From Whitmania pigra (taxonomy: Eukaryota > Annelida > Clitellata > Hirudinida > Haemopidae), in NCBI GenBank assembly GCA_021613335.1, contig JAJTWR010000044.1:908501-972500 (forward strand): a stretch of 64,000 nt of DNA, given 5' to 3'. The notes under the pieces are model-generated. The model had not been told where the DNA came from and did not search any database. It saw only the letters and a list, made by a program, of their open reading frames with translations. This document shows, in pieces, positions 11,901 through 23,900 of the stretch (position 1 is its first letter; each line of letters opens with the position of its first letter). The translations under genes and the position numbers were made by a program.

Positions 11901-14900
11901 CTGAGCTTCAAAGTTGTTTTGATTTTATCAAAAGTTTATATATCGGATTTCTACGCCATACCGTGTATAAAAAATACATATTCTGGTAGATATTTTTTAG
12001 GGGAATTTTATTATTTAACTATTTTGGATAGCGCACACAGGGATCTGTCATAAATTCCGCTTCAAAGGCTTTAGACGTTGATTAAAGGTAGTTCCTGATT
12101 TTTTTTTTTTTGAATACTCGTCCCTGGTTGTTTGATCTTTCTTTTATTTTTTAAAGCAATCGGCATTGCTGTATCTGCATCGGTTGATTTTTAATCGACT
12201 ATGTTATAGAACCACATCTCAGGGGCTGGGCAGCTCTAAATCTTGCAAAACGCTGAATAAAAATAGTTCTCGAATTTTAATAAACTTTCAAGAAGTTATC
12301 CCTGGCTCTCTAAGTTGTGATCTATATTTTAAAATAGTTGTTGCATTTTTAACTGGGTTGGTTGATTTATAATCGCCTTTTTCGTACTCCATTACTCGTA
12401 AATCTTCTAATTTCGCCCAAGTTGTTTTGATTTTATCGGAAGCTTTTTCGACCCCGTCCCTGCGGATTAAAATTACATGTTATACATATTCTGATAGATA
12501 TTTTTCAGGAGATTTCAAATATGTAACTGATTTGACTAGCGCACACGGGGATCTACCCTAAAAAAAATCTTAAAAGTTTTCAATCATTAATTAAAAATAG
12601 TTCCCAATTTTTTAATTTTGTTTGAATGCTCGTCCCTGGCACTTTGATCCTTCTTCTATTTTTAAAATAAACCGCACATTTTTATCTCTATCGGTTGATT
12701 TTTAATCGCCTTTACAAAATAGCCCTAAAAAGGGGCTAGAATAGGGGCAGTAATCACTTTCGCTCATGTCATGACATTTCCACAGAACGCCGAACAATTC
12801 ATCCAAATTCTTGGCCACTTTGTATCGTGTTGTTAAATTTGCAATGACGCAGTCGATCACGACATAGAAAACGGAACGCTTGAAGTGTATGTGCAGATTC
12901 TGCTAATCATCATCGTTGTTGAGAATTGTTCTGTCTGGCAATTGTCGTCTTCGTTTGCGGTGTGTTTCTGACGAACACAGGAACTGTTCAACACCGCAGC
13001 TCTCGGCAACAAGTTTGCTCTCAGACAATACATCATCCCACTTGGATCCAAGTAGTTTTAAGTTGCCAATGAGGTCACGAATATTTGCAACTTCAACATC
13101 AAGAGTTGCTTCTCTTGACTGCAGCATCAAATTTCTAAAATTGATAGCTGTTAAAATTTTCAACCACAGCGATGCCATCAGAATTGATTCGAACGAAGAT
13201 AGGTATGCCAGCTATATCAGAGCGAGTCTCTGGTGTCAAATTCAGTTATTAGCCTCAAGTACTTTTTGCGCACAGCAGTGAATAAATTCATTCTGACTGT
13301 CAGCGGACAAATAGTGAACCTGCAAGCGTTCTTGTGCTGCCCGTGACTCTTTCACTTTCGCTAGATGGTTGGCAATAACTGGGTCGTAATAACCAATCAA
13401 TTCCAAAATGCTAAGAAAATTGCCATTCCTAGGATCACCAACAAGTTGACTCTTTCCACGAAATGCCAACCCTCTTTCGCCTAAGAACAATGTTCTTCAG
13501 TTTGGTAACAAATGCGTCAATCGGTTCATCCGGCAGCTGTGATAACTGCCAAAAAGCGACCCTCTCCATGATCGAGTTTAACTTCGGCGTGCAATATGCT
13601 TCAAACTTCTTGATCACTTCTTCCAAATTGTTAGCCTCCGAGTTTCTGTCAAACGTGAATGCGTTGAAGATTGGAAGAGCATCCTGTCCTAAGTAGCTGA
13701 GGAGCATGGCTATCTTGATGCTCTCAGGCTTGTCCAAAGATTCCGAGGCCGTCAAATGTATATTGAACATTTGAATGAACAATCGCCATTCTTCGGTGAG
13801 GTTCGCTGTATCGAATCGAAATGTATAAGATCTATTGAAAATAGAATCTTTCGTCGACTGCGCCATGTAATTTCAATTATAACATAACATAAAGTTCAAC
13901 ATAAAGATTTCAATCTTTAACTGTCTAAACACAAAGTCAATAACAGCTAATCAAAACAGTTCAGAACGCAAGATGGCGACGACCATCACAAGCCTAACAA
14001 AAGATCTCTAATCGAACAAAATATAAACATAGACATATGTCACAGTAAGGGCGGTACATCGACTGCAGAGTTGTCACTGTCAGATTCATTTTGTACAGAA
14101 TTCTGTGGGGCTATTAGGACATTATATTCTGTCGCCTACGGTAAACGAAGAGACATGAAAAAAGGTCCCCTGGCAGTGACCCCACCTGCCCCCCCTCTCT
14201 GCATCACTAGATATTGCAGTATGATAAATATGGATAGATGAAAGTGTAATATAATATACCGTCATTTTTGAAATCTTGGACAAACATAATTTATATGATC
14301 TGACCAAGTCACATGCTCATCCAACCATACACCCAAAAATTACACGATTAATAACAACATCAGCGTGAATGGGTTTGGCCCTAGAATGAAACAGGATGTA
14401 ATTCGTCTTTTTTAAATTTAGGGAAAGTTTATTAGCACAGAACTAGTCAAACAGAAAGCTTAGATTAATATTAATATTTGCTGTCAGCATCAGGTCACTG
14501 CCAGAACATTTTGCGCCTATTCAATAAATGAGTAATCAAGTTCCAAGTTTTTTTCATATTGTTCTGATGCAATATGAGTTTTGACGAATAGAATTCTTTG
14601 GTGACCTTGGTTTTCATAGACTTAAATTTGTTTCTGTGTAATACAAATGTTTGCTTATTAGAATCTGTTGGGTTCTTGATATATTTACGGTATAATATAT
14701 TTTTTTTCCGACATGCTGTTAGTAGACCAGCTGTCATCCATTCTTTTTGAGGTGTGTGTGTGATCGACCACTTTGAAGAGAAACTGGGAAACAATAATTG
14801 TAAATCTATTTGAAGTTTGTAATGAAAGACTGGTAAGCTGATGTGACATCATTACGATCCCCATCCAGACTCCCAATGACAGCCGACCAATCAACCTCAT

Positions 14901-17900
14901 TCAATAACTCGCAAAATTGCAATCACCTCTAGGTCTTCTAACATACCTCACTGGTATATTTCTGAGTTCAATGGTAGGAGAAAGATTTAATGAGAGAAAT
15001 ATTGGAAAATGATCAGATATGTCATCTAATTCTATTGTATGTGTGGAATGATGAAGCAGGTGGTTGGTGTAGATGTTGTCGATGAAAGATGAATTTACAA
15101 GTCCCCTACTGGTTGGAGTTGAGAACACTGGCAGAAGGAAGTGTGAAGCCACCATATTGATAAAATCTAATGTATTGATATTTTGATGAATTATGTTTAC
15201 ATTGAAGTCTCTGATGAAAATCTGGATGTCTATGTTGGGAGGCCTTTAGATAACTCCGATCACCGATGTCCTTTGCTTTTTGATACACAACAGATACAAA
15301 CAGGTACTTGAAAGTTGTCATAACGAGATTTTTGGAACAGACATCAAGGTTCTCAAAAATCTGATTCTCTTGTCCAAAAATAAGCCAACACCGCCTCCTC
15401 TTTTACTTTAACCGCACTTGTAGGTGAATTCATAGTCTCTCAATGTTATGCTCTCAGCACTGTCATTATTCAACCATGTTTCTGTGAGGGTCACAACTCT
15501 TTAAAAGAATTTGCAAGTCTGATAATTTATTTTGAAGACTACGACAGTTTACGTGGAAAAACGAAACATGATCGGGCGACAATCCTACAGTCCTTAGGTT
15601 TCAATCTGTAACATTCTTTATCTTGACTTTTGATTATTAAATCTTGTTTGTTAGGTTGGTTTTTTGAATGCTCTATTGTTGTATATTGCTCAACTTTCAC
15701 TATTATGTTTTCAGTTTCCTTACTTGATTCTTTCAGAATAAAAAATTCCTTCTCCTGACCAAGACCACATGGGATGACACCGGTTCACTTCTTACCTTGT
15801 TAACAAATTTTTCCATTTCTCCAACTTTTTCTTTCTCCTCTTTAGCTTTTTTTAAACAGATATTTGCAGTGTTCTTTGCCTGACTTGGACAGGTCATGAT
15901 TCACAATCAATGATTTAAATTTTGTTTCATTCTTCAGTTTGTAGCAACTTTCTAATATCGGATTTTTTGTCAATAAACTGTAAAATTTCACTAACAATGG
16001 TCGACACTTCTTTGGATCTTCAATCTGTCTTCTTCCCATTCTGAAACAACTGGAGACATCTTTCTGAAACTCAAACTCTAATCCAAAGAACTTCATCAAT
16101 TCAGTCAGAAATTCTTTTTCTTTCATCTTAGAATCCTCATCTTCTGGCAGATTGTAGAAAATAAGATTGTTCCTTCTCAAGTTTCTATCTTAAAGTAACG
16201 TTCAAGTTTGTATCAACAACTGTCTTTTGTGCACATTTTATATTTTTGACAAGATTGACGTTGTTCTTGAACAAATCAGATCATTGTCTTTTCATTTCTG
16301 TTGAATGTTTATGTGGGAAAGTGGTTTCATTCAAGCCGTCTTTCAAAGTAGCAAATTCTTCACTCAATTTCTCCAACTGTGCCTTCCAGTCGTTTTTCAA
16401 TTCATTCATCTGTTTTGCAATCATTATGTCTTTCTCTGTGTTCTGTCAGAACAGTGCGAATATCATTGATATCTTTAAGAATTTCTTCCGTGTTTTCTTC
16501 CACTTTTAATGGGTTGAGAAGTCTTTTAATTACTTCAGCATTTCTTTACAACATTTATTTATGTAAATGAAGTCCCATTTAGATTCAATCTTGGTTTCTT
16601 TTCGAGTCAGAATACCTTCGGCCAATGTTCTCAGAATATCCGAAATTAAACTTTTCCAAACAAATGAATATCCATCAGGATATGCAAAATGAAGATGCTT
16701 AAACAATAAAATTGTATCAAATTTATTAGGTTTTAAGCCCGAAATTGTTCGGAATTCTCAGCACAAAAATGATTCGTCTGAGCAATAATCAATCAATTAT
16801 GATAATAATAGTAACAAACCAGTCTTTGCTGTTTTTTTCGTTTTTTTGGTGGGTTTTTGCTCCTAAGGACATGCTAAGGCTTATTTTTGGGGTTGATTTA
16901 TTTTGTACATTCTCTCAAAATGTTGGTGAACTTGTCTATAAAGACATTTCTAACAGCAGAAAAGACTTGCTCGGAACTGGAATAAGTGACTGGTTTACAG
17001 ATTCCTCCAGCAAACGATGAAATATTTGGAAGATCAATACTTTGAGTCATTGAAGACACACTGGATGTTTGATAGACATCTTTGGATCATAGAGCTTGAG
17101 TGTTTTTTAGGAGCTAAAAGAAACCCTGATTAAACATCAGTCAAGTTGCTATTTTTGGTCAAGGGACCAAACCCTCAACAAAACTCTCATCCAGTACTTT
17201 AGAGCATCTACATCAGTCATCAACTCCTGGAAATTCTTTGAGATGTTGTAAAAATATCAAAGTATTATTTTAAAAGTTGTAATGAAATCTATACTTGAGA
17301 AAACTCAATAAATTGAATTTCAATTTCTGTCATTTGCTTTTCATTCCTCTGTGTTGCCTTCCAGTCTTGCTTTTCATATAATGTTTCAGCAACATCCTTT
17401 CTTTGTATCTAAAAGAAAATAACAACTTTTTTTTTCGTTATTGTTTGTTATCAGTTGGTGGAAAATATCTTATGGTGACAGAATAATTGTGAGCCTCTGA
17501 GCCTCTTGAAGACATGCTGGATGCATGCATTTGCGAAGAATCACTCTGTGCTTGCACTCATGAAGAGCCTGAAGATAGGCCTCAGGAAGATATCTAGTTT
17601 TATTATTGCCTGTAGTAAAATAACTTTGTATGCTCTCTGTAGGAAACTGTAGACTTTTTTGGATTAAAGAACCTGACTGTTCTCTGGAAGCTAAAAGAAA
17701 CCCCAATTAAGTAACCTTGATTAAATATTAGTCAAGTTGCTATTTTTGCTCAAGGGACCAAACCCACAACAAAACTCTCCCTCTCTCATCTACACCAGTT
17801 CAACTGTGAACAATAGCTGAAACATACCTTAAAAAAATAATTTTTGAATAACAAACTCTCAACTGAGTTTGACAACATACGAGCTACAACAATAATAAAA

Positions 17901-20900
17901 TAACAGTGCTGGACATAGCAGAATATCAATAAAATGAGATATGGCAAAGGTTAACACCGATATGCATGGCAAAAATAACTTCCTTTTTTTTTGATTCTGC
18001 TAAAGAAATACATGGCTGGAAACAAGGCAGATGTCAGAGCTACAGTTCCATGCAAGGCTGACTATCTAAACTAGATGTAGTTTTCTTTCTTTTCAATTTT
18101 AATCTTGACTACTCGTAAAACCAAAATCGCTAATAGCGTTGCTATGGATGGCAACAGCTGACTGAACTGAAACAAATGGATTGTCCAAAATTGGATTATG
18201 AATGGTTTCAACTTTGGTTTTCAGCTTGTTTTTTTTCATCAACTTTGATTTTCTATGCATGTTTACTTTTTGTCCCAAATTGGTCAGTTTTGGCTTCATA
18301 ATTAAATTGGCAACTGGTTTTGAAGAAGCAGCCTTTGAAATTTCTGAGGAATATGCTGAAAGGTATATTGTTAAGGATTATTATTTAATCAGGTATATGT
18401 TAAGAAATGATGAAAGTCAAAAATCGCGTATTAGCTGATTTTATAAACGTTTTCATGTCATGATTGTTTTCATTGAAGTTTCCATCATTTGCTGGATGGA
18501 TAGACATAATTTAAGAGAATTGCTCAGAAATTAGTCTAAACCAATCAGTTTATTAAATTCTGTAAAGAAACTTGCTACGATTAATTTAACACTGCCAATT
18601 ATGAAATATTGAATCAAGCTTTTGGAGCCGTATTTACCTCTTGTTATCACTCAACGATTTTTGATGAGCACCTTTTATTTGCAAATGTAACTATTGGATG
18701 AGATGAGCTTGATTATCCTTCTCTGAGAAAGTCTTTGAAGTAATCTTTACTTCATTACTGAGTTGACTTATGATGTCTAATCTTTGCATTAATGGGGTTA
18801 ATTCATTTTGGAAACAGTCAGTCAATGGTTTTGTCACCTTCGTTATCATATAAGTCATTCTTAGATGATATCTGATCTAAGAAGGGTAAATATGTAAATA
18901 AGTGAGGTTAATTGATTGAGCACCATAAGTATAAAATGCAAATTATAAGTGTATATTTGGATATGGGTGTCCACTATATGTGCCAAAAATGCTTGTAAAA
19001 TTTCTGAGAAGTAGGTTTGGATGCAGTTCAAAGTGTTTCATGAATTCTAAAAAGTTTTCTGATGTCATCAATCCACTTGCTTTTGGGTGACCTGCTGAAG
19101 TTCTGTTGAAGTTGGTCGTGCGAGCTAGAGATGTGGGTTCTGGCTCACGAATGGATAGTGGTGAGTTTCGGCGCATAAAACCCTCAAACCAATCAAAGCC
19201 AGCTATCTGTTGTTCCACCTGTTTTGGTGGAATTTTCAATTTGTTTGCATTTGCCAGTTTGTAAGCAAGTGCACGGATATTTTTTGGTGTTAAACCATGA
19301 TAAATCTGGGCTGCTTTTTTAACATAAGCAACATGTAATTCTTCTAGGTTCTCTGGGAAAACTTGACGAACTCTCTTGTAGCCAAAATGAGACAGGTCTC
19401 CTGCATCTTTTTGTAGCTTAACATAACGCCCTAAAGTCTTATAGTTAACATCATTTAGACGAGCTGATTCTCTGACACTAAGTCCTGATTCAAGTACAGC
19501 TGCAACAGCAAGCTTCATTTGGTCTTTGGAGTAAGCTGCTCTGTTTGTCACTCTGACGTGGTGCCTCATTATATTCCTTGCAAATTAAACAGAAAATGTC
19601 TTAACATTAAAATATGTCCACTATACAGCTTTGTAAGGGGTATGTTGTCATTCATGTGACTTTTCAGGTGCAGTTAAACGTATTAATCTAATCGTTCAAC
19701 AACTGTTTACCCTTAACGAGCGTGATGTTTACACACTTTCCGGCCGCTTAAGGACTGCATAGACATATAAACTTTTGCTAGACGGCCACTGAGACAACGA
19801 GCCCCGTCTTTCCCTACTGGTAAGCCAGTTCCAATAAGACCAGCTGATGTTATTGTTTGATAGTAAGAACACTCACTAATGCCTGCTCAGACATGATCTC
19901 AGTGCTTTACCAAGCATTCCAGCATGTATCAAGTCCATGATTGCTGGAAGGTAATCTTTAACTTATGCCAGCACTTCAGATCCTAAGTAATAGTATAAAT
20001 AAAACATTAGATATAGATTGATATACCAGGTTGTGATTTGGTTTCATCTCCACTTTTTTAAACTTGATTTTGAAGTGCGTGGTCTTAATGTGGTCAAACA
20101 TGTTGCCAAGAGTCCAGAAGTTCAAATGTGAGCATTTCGAACATATCAATTTTCTGTGTTGCACTTCTGCATTATAACGTGTTCAGAGTATCAGAAAGCT
20201 AGTGGTTCTGACTCAACATTAGATAATGTTGCTCCATGATACTCTAGGAAACTGAATTTTTTCTTCCTGACTAACAAATCTAATGAGATGCCAAGATAAT
20301 GTTCAGGCAATATTGTCAACAAAGTTGTGGTTTTCTGTGAACTAGAGTAGCTGAAGCATACAAAAGTAATTTAATTAAAATCATTAGTATTGGCATTATT
20401 ATATGCTTGAACCATTTATTTTCTAGATTACAGGTGTCTCCAGCTGAACGACTGGTAGAAACTTTTGATACCCCCGTTGGGTAATGTTTATCTGTTTTCA
20501 TGTATGACAGTATGTTGACATTATTGACAGTATTTTGACAATATTTTATAAATATAAACTGAAGTTTAATAAAAAAAAGGTATCTGACAATTCATAAATA
20601 TCACATGCTATTTTGTGCCACAATCATTATAACTACTATTATTGAAGATCACCAATGAGACCTGATATTCCTAATTTCTGTTACCTCTGAACAGGCAAGC
20701 CATGGCAAGAATTCAAGAATTAAAAGGTGCCTTTAAAATGTTTTCCTCCCATCCTTCACCTGAACTTGCTCATTATTTTAATGTAAGTTTAACTTTGTTA
20801 CTTTTGTTTAATTCACTTATTTAATTGCATTCAAATGATTCAAAATGTTTGGCAAAGTAGTCCTCTTGAGCCTGCACAGTTTTGAGCATGTCGACATCAC

Positions 20901-23900
20901 TCCACTTCGTGAACTTTGTTAATTGAAGATATCTGACAAGCTATTGTTATCACATGTAGTATGGGCCAGGGCAAATGGAATTTTTTTATTTACTAATTTG
21001 ACAATTATTTTCATTATTGCCATTCCTAAAATCAATTACTTATTTTTGACCAGATTTTTGGTGTGAATTGTTTTGGCTTAGGACTGCAGCGAGAATCCTC
21101 AACAGCAGATTGCAGAAATTCTTTTGGAAATAGAGCATCTTTTTGTTGGTGCCTACAGCAAGGCCACAAAGAGAAGAGGAATTGCAAGGAGCCGTTTCAA
21201 AATTGCAACTTCTGTTTACTATGATGTCTTGGAGGCTATGATCATTTCCGTTAGTTTTGTTATATTATTTGGAGTCCAGTAATCTTTTTATTTATTTGTT
21301 AATTATTTATTAATTTATTTATTAATTAATTTTTAATAAAACATCAATTCTTAGCTTAGCTGGCTCAAAGGATATAATTAACTACTAAAGATTTTAGCAA
21401 ATAATTTGTAATATTATTTGAAACTCCTATAATGGACATGTGAATATTATTTATATAACTATTTATTATTTAATGGTTTGCATTCCTACGCTCAGGAAAA
21501 GGAGAGGCTTCAGGCAGATTTGACATCTTTCTTAAAAAAAGATATGTTTCATAAAAGCCTTGTTGCATGCTCTCTTGAAGTGGTTCTCCATGTGTATGAA
21601 TTCCACAGTAAGTTGTGGACATTGAACTCTTTAGTGCTTTAATTTATTAAATGTCTTTTAAATTTTACTTTTCAGCATTTCCCTTTGCCACGACCTTTCC
21701 TGCAAATTCTCCTGAGTCAACAATTTCCAATTTTGCCTTTCCATGGATTTTGGATTCTCTTGGTCTGCAAAGTTTTGATTTTTTCAAAGTGATTGACAGC
21801 TTTATACAGATCAAGCAAAATCTGCCAAGTTATTTGAAGGAGGTTGCAACTAATATTAATCTTGTTGCTCATAAGTGATGCATATACAGTAGTCGTGTTC
21901 AAATCATTTTTGTTTGCAAGAGAATTTTTTTCTCAGCACTTGATGAAGATTGAAGAGAAAATAGTTTCTTATATAGGCTGGAAAAGTGTAAGAATATTTA
22001 ATATCCCTTATTTTTTTTTTATTTAATTTATGTTAGCATTTTAAGTGTGATATCTCTGTTTAAAGAATCAGATATTTATTATTTGAAGGGATCTCGGGTT
22101 TTTGAATCTGAATTTGTTTCTTCTGCACCAAATACTGGAATGACTCACTTTAGAATCAAGTTTGGAGATTCACTACCTCTCATGGACCAGTCAAATTCTC
22201 CGTTAGTTTGTGGATAATTTTAGTAATTTTAATTCAGGCTTGAATGTTTGCACTTTGTTAAGGTTCAGTCGAGAAATGTGTCAAGGTTCACCAAGAAAGT
22301 CACGACCAGCCAGTTTATTTTTGAACAAAGGTTTGCTATAAAAAACTGAAAATATTTCCATTTATATTTTTGTTTAATTATGTTCTGTAGAGATGTCTAT
22401 CTGTTTTTTGTTTGTTTAGCCTCTAAACTTGGTCGCCAAAAACTGATGCAGCTTCATGCTGTTCTGGATATCCCAGCATCCCTTGTTAGTGATTTTTTGT
22501 TATCATTATTTGGCTTTTCTTCATGACGGATCTAAATGAGTTTAAAAATGTCGCAAGAGATTTCACATTGTGAGATGACTTCTTGTCTCTCTTTCTTAAA
22601 AAGGTTATGAATTTGTACTTAAAAATTTTGAGGACATCCTTCAGCTGGTGTGCTAACAAGAAACTGAGTTATGTAAATGTGATAATGGAAAAGCAAAAGA
22701 AAGTAACGATGGCATTTTAAGATGATGATGGGTCTCAACAAATTGCCAGGCGCTCGGGCATGTTGCTCCCTCTCAGCAGCTCTGACCAGGGCTGCTGAAA
22801 CATCAAAGCAGGCTATTAAAATTAGTGTATCAAAACAAAGTTTTGCATGGAAACAAGACTAGCTTAAATTTTAGCTGCTGCATGACGAAATATTTCTAAC
22901 ATTGTCTCACAGTCAGTTTTATATATTATTATTAATTTATTTTGTTTTTAATTTCAGGTTTCCAAGATTGCTAGCTGCTTTAATTATTGCCTTCAGAACA
23001 AGTCCCAACTTTTTAGGGATAGACATATTGACCAGGTTCTAAAGCATCCTGCACATGAATTTCCATCACTGCTCTGAAGCTGATCATTTTGTTTGTGTAG
23101 TTGTTTGAGTTAATATTATTGTACTCGACATTTTCAGATTCTCATGTGCTGCATGTATGGCGTGCCAAAAATCCATGAGCACAGGGTGACATTTAATGAC
23201 ATCATTGCTGCTTATAAAAGTTCATTGGGTGGAGCTACCACAAAGGTTAACTTTCAGTTTCAATCATTTGTGTTAGTGATCCATCTTTAAGAGCTCTGTG
23301 ATGATTTCTTGTTTGTTTTTTCTTTATTTAGTTGGAGAAAAATGTTTTGATTGAAAATGGAGAAAGAGGACCAATCATTTGCTTTTACAACAAAGTATTC
23401 GTTCCTGAGCTGGAGAGTTACCTTATTTCACTCAACCCTTATTCGGTAATTTTGTTAATTTGTGTTCTTTATAAAAAATAATTGTAGAATTAAATGTTTT
23501 CTATTAAAAACTGAAAATTCTGCAGATGTGACTTTTTTTGTAGCAAATTGAACACTGACTGTTCTGAGTTTTGAGATTACATTATCACGAGTCCTACTTT
23601 TTCTTCATGATAATGATTCATCGTATGAATAAGCATACTCAATCTCTCCAAAATGATTCTAACTTTGGAAGAGCTTTACAAAGCCTTCTTTTCCTCTTAA
23701 ATTTTAATGATTCTATTTAAAGCATTTTTGGTCACATTTCTGTCATTCTTTAATATGATTCTGATGCATATGTTCTGAAATAAAATTTAGTTATTCAAAG
23801 ATGTGGAAAATGGCTTGAGTGATGCTCTGAGGACTTGTTGGCCTTAATCGATCTGTTAATTGGATGAACCATATTTTTAATTTCAGCAACTGGCAAAACA

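Larger units (their letters stand above)
9730..12712 (+). mobile_element. MULE/NOF-like DNA transposon with 125-bp inverted repeats
   Basis: Positions 9730-9854 and 12322-12446 are a gap-free inverted repeat of 125 bp with about two mismatches. Between them lies a degraded reading frame with a C48 (Ulp1-like) protease and a PHD finger. Animal MULE-type elements of the NOF/Phantom group combine a transposase, a C48 protease and long, partly repeated termini, which is why I place it there; the transposase itself is too decayed to be certain. The right side extends further as a 510-bp tandem duplication to about 12708. No convincing target-site duplication was found next to the repeat ends. It lies in the RBL1 intron in the same orientation as the gene. 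Confidence 0.65.

Noticed and set aside
18099..18299. Basic 66-codon minus-strand frame
   Set aside because: Lysine-rich composition follows from AT-rich sequence; no family or splice partners found.
20090..20164. Single C2H2-like zinc finger on the minus strand
   Set aside because: Cys/His spacing is suggestive but isolated, with no flanking fingers or exon structure.
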